From contig NZ_LMIE01000031.1 in the NCBI RefSeq assembly GCF_001428625.1, forward strand, positions 446,711 to 510,710: 64,000 bases of DNA, written 5' to 3'. Shown piece after piece: positions 61,076-64,000 of the stretch. Made by a program: the position numbers and the translations under genes. Origin of the DNA: Hydrogenophaga sp. Root209 (GTDB lineage Bacteria > Pseudomonadota > Gammaproteobacteria > Burkholderiales > Burkholderiaceae_C). How positions within the stretch are numbered: position 1 is the first letter of the stretch; every line of letters begins with the position of its first letter. A model generated the notes under the pieces. That model was not told the origin of the DNA and made no database searches. It saw only the letters and a list, made by a program, of their open reading frames with translations.

Positions 61076-63198
61076 ACACGCCAATATCGGGTGACGGAGA
61101 CGAGCCGATCCGCCGCCGGGCCGCCCCAAGGCGGATCAGCCCCCCCGGGGGGCAGCGACCCGCGCAGCGGTGGAGCGTGGGGGCCTCACTACCTCGGGAC
61201 ACGCGCGACACGCTCTTTCTGCTCGCCGTCATCGGCTGGGTGGCGTTCATGCAGGTCGGCCACACGCCCTGGTGGTGCACGGCGCTCACCGCCCTCGTGC
61301 TGGTGTGGCGCACCACGCTCGCGCTGCGCGGTCTGCCCCTGCCCGGCTGGCCGGTGCGCGTGGGCCTGCTCGTGCTCACGCTGGCAGCCACCTTCATGAC
61401 CCACAGCACCCTGATCGGGCGCGACGCGGGCGTGACGCTGGTGGTGGTGCTGCTCGCGCTCAAGACGCTGGAGATGCGCGCGCGGCGCGACGCCTTCGTG
61501 GTGTTCTTCCTCGCCTTCTTCACGCTGCTCACCCACTTCTTCTATTCGCAGTCGCTGCTCACGGCCGCGGGCATTCTGGTGGCGCTGCTGGGCCTGCTCA
61601 CCGCGCTGGTCAATGCCCACATGCCCGTGGGCCGCCCGCCACTGTCGCAGGCCGCGCGCATTGCCGGGGGCATGGCGCTCATGGGTGCGCCCATCATGCT
61701 GGTGCTGTTCCTGCTGTTCCCGCGCCTGTCGCCGCTCTGGGGCATGCCGGGGCAAGACGAAACCGGGCGCAGCGGCCTCTCGGGCTCCATGAAAGTGGGC
61801 CAGATCGCCCAGCTGGTGCTCGACGACGACATTGCCTTGCGGGTGCGTTTTGAAGGCCGCCCGCCACCGCAGGGCCAGCTGTACTTTCGCGGCCCGGTGC
61901 TCAGCGATTTCGACGGCGTCGAATGGCGCGCGCTGCGCTCGGGTTTCTCGCAGTCCATGGCCTTGCCCACCGACCTGCGCGTCTCGGGCGAGCCCGTGCG
62001 CTACCAGGTGACCATGGAGCCCAACCGCCGGCCCTGGCTGTTCGTGCTGGAAGCCACCCCGCAAGGCCCCGAGGTGCCCGACAACGCGGTGCGCATGAGC
62101 AACGAGCTGCAGTGGTTCACGCAGCGCCCGATCAACACGCTGGTGCGTTACAGCGCCGAGAGCTATCCCACGTTCCGCTACGGTCCACAAAGCCAGGTGG
62201 TGGCCCTGCAAGACCAGATTGCACTGCCCGGCGGCTTCAACCCGCGCACCCTGGCGCTGGCGCAAGCGCTGCGGCGCGAACACGGCACTGGCCCCGAGGC
62301 CAACCCCCGGCTCATCGACGCTGTGATGAACCGCCTGCGCACCGGTGGCTACAGCTACACGCTGGACCCCGGCCTGTACGGCCAGAACACCGCCGACGAA
62401 TTCTGGTTCGACAAGCGCGAAGGCTTCTGCGAACACATTGCCAGCAGCTTCGTCATCCTCATGCGCGCGCTCGACATCCCCGCGCGCATCGTCACCGGCT
62501 ACCAGGGTGGCGAAATCAACGGTGTGGACGGCTACTGGACCGTGCGCCAGCGCGACGCCCACGCCTGGGCCGAGGTCTGGTTGCAAGGCCAGGGCTGGGT
62601 GCGCGTCGACCCCACTTCTGCCGTGGCGCCCGGGCGCATCGGCTCGTTCGAACGCCTGCGTGCACCCCAGGGCGCGCTGGCCGGCGCCATCGGCAACCTC
62701 AACCCCAACCTCGCCGCGCAGCTGCGCGCCGCCTGGGAAGCCGTGAACAACAGCTGGAACCAGTGGGTGCTGAACTACACCCAGGGCCGCCAGCTCGACC
62801 TGCTGAAAAACCTGGGCTTCAGCTCCCCCAGCTGGACCGACCTGGCCTATGTGCTCATCGGCGTGGTGATGGCGGTGAGCCTGCTTGGCGCGGCGTGGAC
62901 GCTGTGGGAGCGCCAGCAACACGACCCCTGGCTGCGCCTGCTGCGGCGCGCCCGCGACCGGCTGCACAAGCTCGGCCTGGAGAGTACCGACCACACCCCA
63001 CCGCGCGAACTGGCCCTGCGCGTGCAACAGCGCTGGAAAAATGACACCGTGGACGCCGGTGCCGCCGCGCGGCTTGCACAATGGCTGCTTCAGCTCGAAG
63101 CCCAGCGCTATGCGCGCCCCGGCTCTGGCGACGCCACGCTCTCCCGCCTGCAGCGCGAGTTTCAGCGGCTGGCGTGGCCCCGGAACACCGACGCCTGA
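61069..63198 (+). CDS. Transglutaminase-like membrane protein (TgpA type)
   Basis: 709 residues. N-terminal helices (about 40-250: FLLAVIGWVAFMQVGHTPWW onward), then a periplasmic transglutaminase core with cysteine in REGFCEHIASSFVILMRALD, histidine in RDAHAWAEVWLQGQGW and aspartate in VRVDPTSAVAP, and a C-terminal helix with a DUF4129-like tail. TgpA of Pseudomonas is an essential membrane transglutaminase. It overlaps the DUF58 gene by seven bases. Residues about 15-39 are encoded by a dispersed repeat that also occurs in the oxygenase alpha subunit gene. Confidence 0.92.
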   Translation: MLNTPISGDGDEPIRRRAAPRRISPPGGQRPAQRWSVGASLPRDTRDTLFLLAVIGWVAFMQVGHTPWWCTALTALVLVWRTTLALRGLPLPGWPVRVGLLVLTLAATFMTHSTLIGRDAGVTLVVVLLALKTLEMRARRDAFVVFFLAFFTLLTHFFYSQSLLTAAGILVALLGLLTALVNAHMPVGRPPLSQAARIAGGMALMGAPIMLVLFLLFPRLSPLWGMPGQDETGRSGLSGSMKVGQIAQLVLDDDIALRVRFEGRPPPQGQLYFRGPVLSDFDGVEWRALRSGFSQSMALPTDLRVSGEPVRYQVTMEPNRRPWLFVLEATPQGPEVPDNAVRMSNELQWFTQRPINTLVRYSAESYPTFRYGPQSQVVALQDQIALPGGFNPRTLALAQALRREHGTGPEANPRLIDAVMNRLRTGGYSYTLDPGLYGQNTADEFWFDKREGFCEHIASSFVILMRALDIPARIVTGYQGGEINGVDGYWTVRQRDAHAWAEVWLQGQGWVRVDPTSAVAPGRIGSFERLRAPQGALAGAIGNLNPNLAAQLRAAWEAVNNSWNQWVLNYTQGRQLDLLKNLGFSSPSWTDLAYVLIGVVMAVSLLGAAWTLWERQQHDPWLRLLRRARDRLHKLGLESTDHTPPRELALRVQQRWKNDTVDAGAAARLAQWLLQLEAQRYARPGSGDATLSRLQREFQRLAWPRNTDA
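61111..61185 (+). repeat. GC-rich dispersed repeat in the transglutaminase gene
   Basis: CGCCGCCGGGCCGCCCCAAG, CCCCCCGGGGGGCAGCGA and GGAGCGTGGGGGCC match the minus-strand unit at 13071-13147 block for block. It encodes the cytoplasmic N-terminal segment RRAAPRRISPPGGQRPAQRW before the first helix. Confidence 0.8.
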
Positions 63199-63239
63199 CC
63201 CCGACACCTGACCCCACCGACACCTGATCAAGGCACCCA

Positions 63240-64000
63240 TTGCAAGTTGTGAACCGTCTTCTTTCCGCGCTGGCCGCCGCCCTCCTGATGGCCGCACCGG
63301 CCCTGGCCCAGTCACCCGCCAAGGCCCGGCCCAACACGGCAGCCAAGGCCGCGCCCGTCTTCACCTACGACCAGAGCGAAGCCGCCATGGCTTTTGCCAC
63401 CGACCTCGCCGTGCGCCGCAACCTCGACCCCGCCTGGGTGCGCCAGCAGATCGGCCAGGCGCAGCGCCTGCCCATCGTCGTGCGCCTCATGCAGCCCGCG
63501 CCCACCGGCACACCCAAGAACTGGGCCGCCTACCGCGCCCGCTTCATCGAACCCATTCGCCTGCGCGCCGGGCAAAGGTTCTGGGAAGACAACCGCGAAA
63601 CACTCGCCCGCGCCGAGCTCGAATACGGCGTGCCCGCCAGCCTCATCGTGGGCGTGATCGGTGTGGAAACGCTCTACGGCCAGCACACCGGCAACCACCG
63701 TGTGATCGACGCGCTCAGCACGCTGGCCTTTGACTTCCCCGCCAGCCACCCGCGCGCCGCCGCGCGCACGGAGTTCTTCAAAAGTGAACTCGAACAATTC
63801 CTGAGCCTGACCGAGCGCACCGGCACCGACCCGTTGTCCCCACGCGGCAGCTACGCCGGCGCCATGGGCTGGCCGCAGTTCATGCCCAGCAGCTGGGTGA
63901 AATACGCCATCGACTTCGACGCCGACGGCAAGGTGGATCTGTTCAACAGCCAGGCCGACGTGATCGGCTCGGTGGCCAACTACTTCAAGGCCTTCGGCTG
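63240..64000 (+). CDS. mltB: Lytic murein transglycosylase B, N-terminal part (runs off the right edge)
   Basis: About 253 residues are visible. A signal peptide (LLSALAAALLMAAPALAQ) is followed by the MltB catalytic domain: ASLIVGVIGVETLYGQHTGN with the catalytic glutamate, DALSTLAFDFPASHPRAAAR and SYAGAMGWPQFMPSSWVKYA. It cleaves the glycan to 1,6-anhydromuropeptides. TTG 63240 with AAGG six bases before it, or GTG 63249, could be the start. The C-terminus is outside the window. The signal peptide end reads ALAQ-S without a cysteine, so it is soluble rather than lipid-anchored. Confidence 0.9.
   Translation, partial: MQVVNRLLSALAAALLMAAPALAQSPAKARPNTAAKAAPVFTYDQSEAAMAFATDLAVRRNLDPAWVRQQIGQAQRLPIVVRLMQPAPTGTPKNWAAYRARFIEPIRLRAGQRFWEDNRETLARAELEYGVPASLIVGVIGVETLYGQHTGNHRVIDALSTLAFDFPASHPRAAARTEFFKSELEQFLSLTERTGTDPLSPRGSYAGAMGWPQFMPSSWVKYAIDFDADGKVDLFNSQADVIGSVANYFKAFG

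Overview
The window is a GC-rich, densely packed piece of a bacterial chromosome. It is most likely a betaproteobacterium of the order Burkholderiales, family Comamonadaceae (Hydrogenophaga/Acidovorax-like). The inference rests on gene content (a Bug/TctC-type periplasmic receptor, two TRAP transporters, a NahR-type LysR regulator, creABCD, a FrcBCA-type sugar transporter with an Entner-Doudoroff operon), on GC-rich dispersed repeats of a kind familiar from that family, and on the frequent 4-bp ATGA gene overlaps. I see no rRNA, tRNA, CRISPR, prophage or transposase. Nearly every stretch is coding; the only gene-free stretch above 300 bp is 52662-53009.

Layout. 1-5.5 kb: start of xerD, a Bug receptor, an AEC-family permease, creA, and an MCE-type lipid transport operon (permease, MlaD-like, lipoprotein) with no ATPase. 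5.6-12 kb: acyl-CoA synthetase, a siderophore-interacting flavoprotein divergent from a MarR regulator with a Fur-like box between them, queG, tsaE-amiC. 11.9-16.1 kb: a four-gene ring-hydroxylating oxygenase operon (reductase, alpha, beta, Rieske ferredoxin) in the order of salicylate 5-hydroxylase operons, divergent from a NahR/NagR-like LysR gene. 16.1-22.7 kb: dedA, mutL, a lipoprotein hydrolase, an MFS drug exporter, miaA and a lone LolD-like ATPase.

22.7-40.2 kb is a sugar catabolism island. A ROK regulator, a FucU/RbsD mutarotase and a FrcBCA-like ABC importer run leftward. A PfkB sugar kinase and zwf-pgl-edd-eda-pgi run rightward, with HexR-like palindromes just before zwf. pgi carries a frameshift. 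Then follow a TRAP transporter translationally coupled to gluconokinase gntK and a divergent LacI-family regulator, with two similar operators 126 bp apart. Together these would turn imported ketose and gluconate into 6-phosphogluconate and then pyruvate plus glyceraldehyde 3-phosphate.

40.2-48 kb: a GFA protein, an ArsR-SRPBCC pair with a near-ideal promoter/operator, a DUF1330 protein, creBCD, and a divergent class A penicillin-binding protein. 48-53 kb: etfBA, an acyl-CoA dehydrogenase and a nitronate monooxygenase in one leftward cluster. 53-58 kb: a second TRAP operon, an MscS-type channel and an enoyl-CoA hydratase. 58-64 kb: a histone-deacetylase-like hydrolase, then moxR, DUF58 and TgpA-like transglutaminase genes, and the start of an mltB-like lytic transglycosylase.

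The least expected features are two families of dispersed repeats that lie inside reading frames (mutL, the dioxygenase alpha subunit, the transglutaminase and the DUF58 gene) and even supply the stop codon of queG; the frameshift in pgi; and several well-formed operator palindromes whose regulators can be guessed from context.
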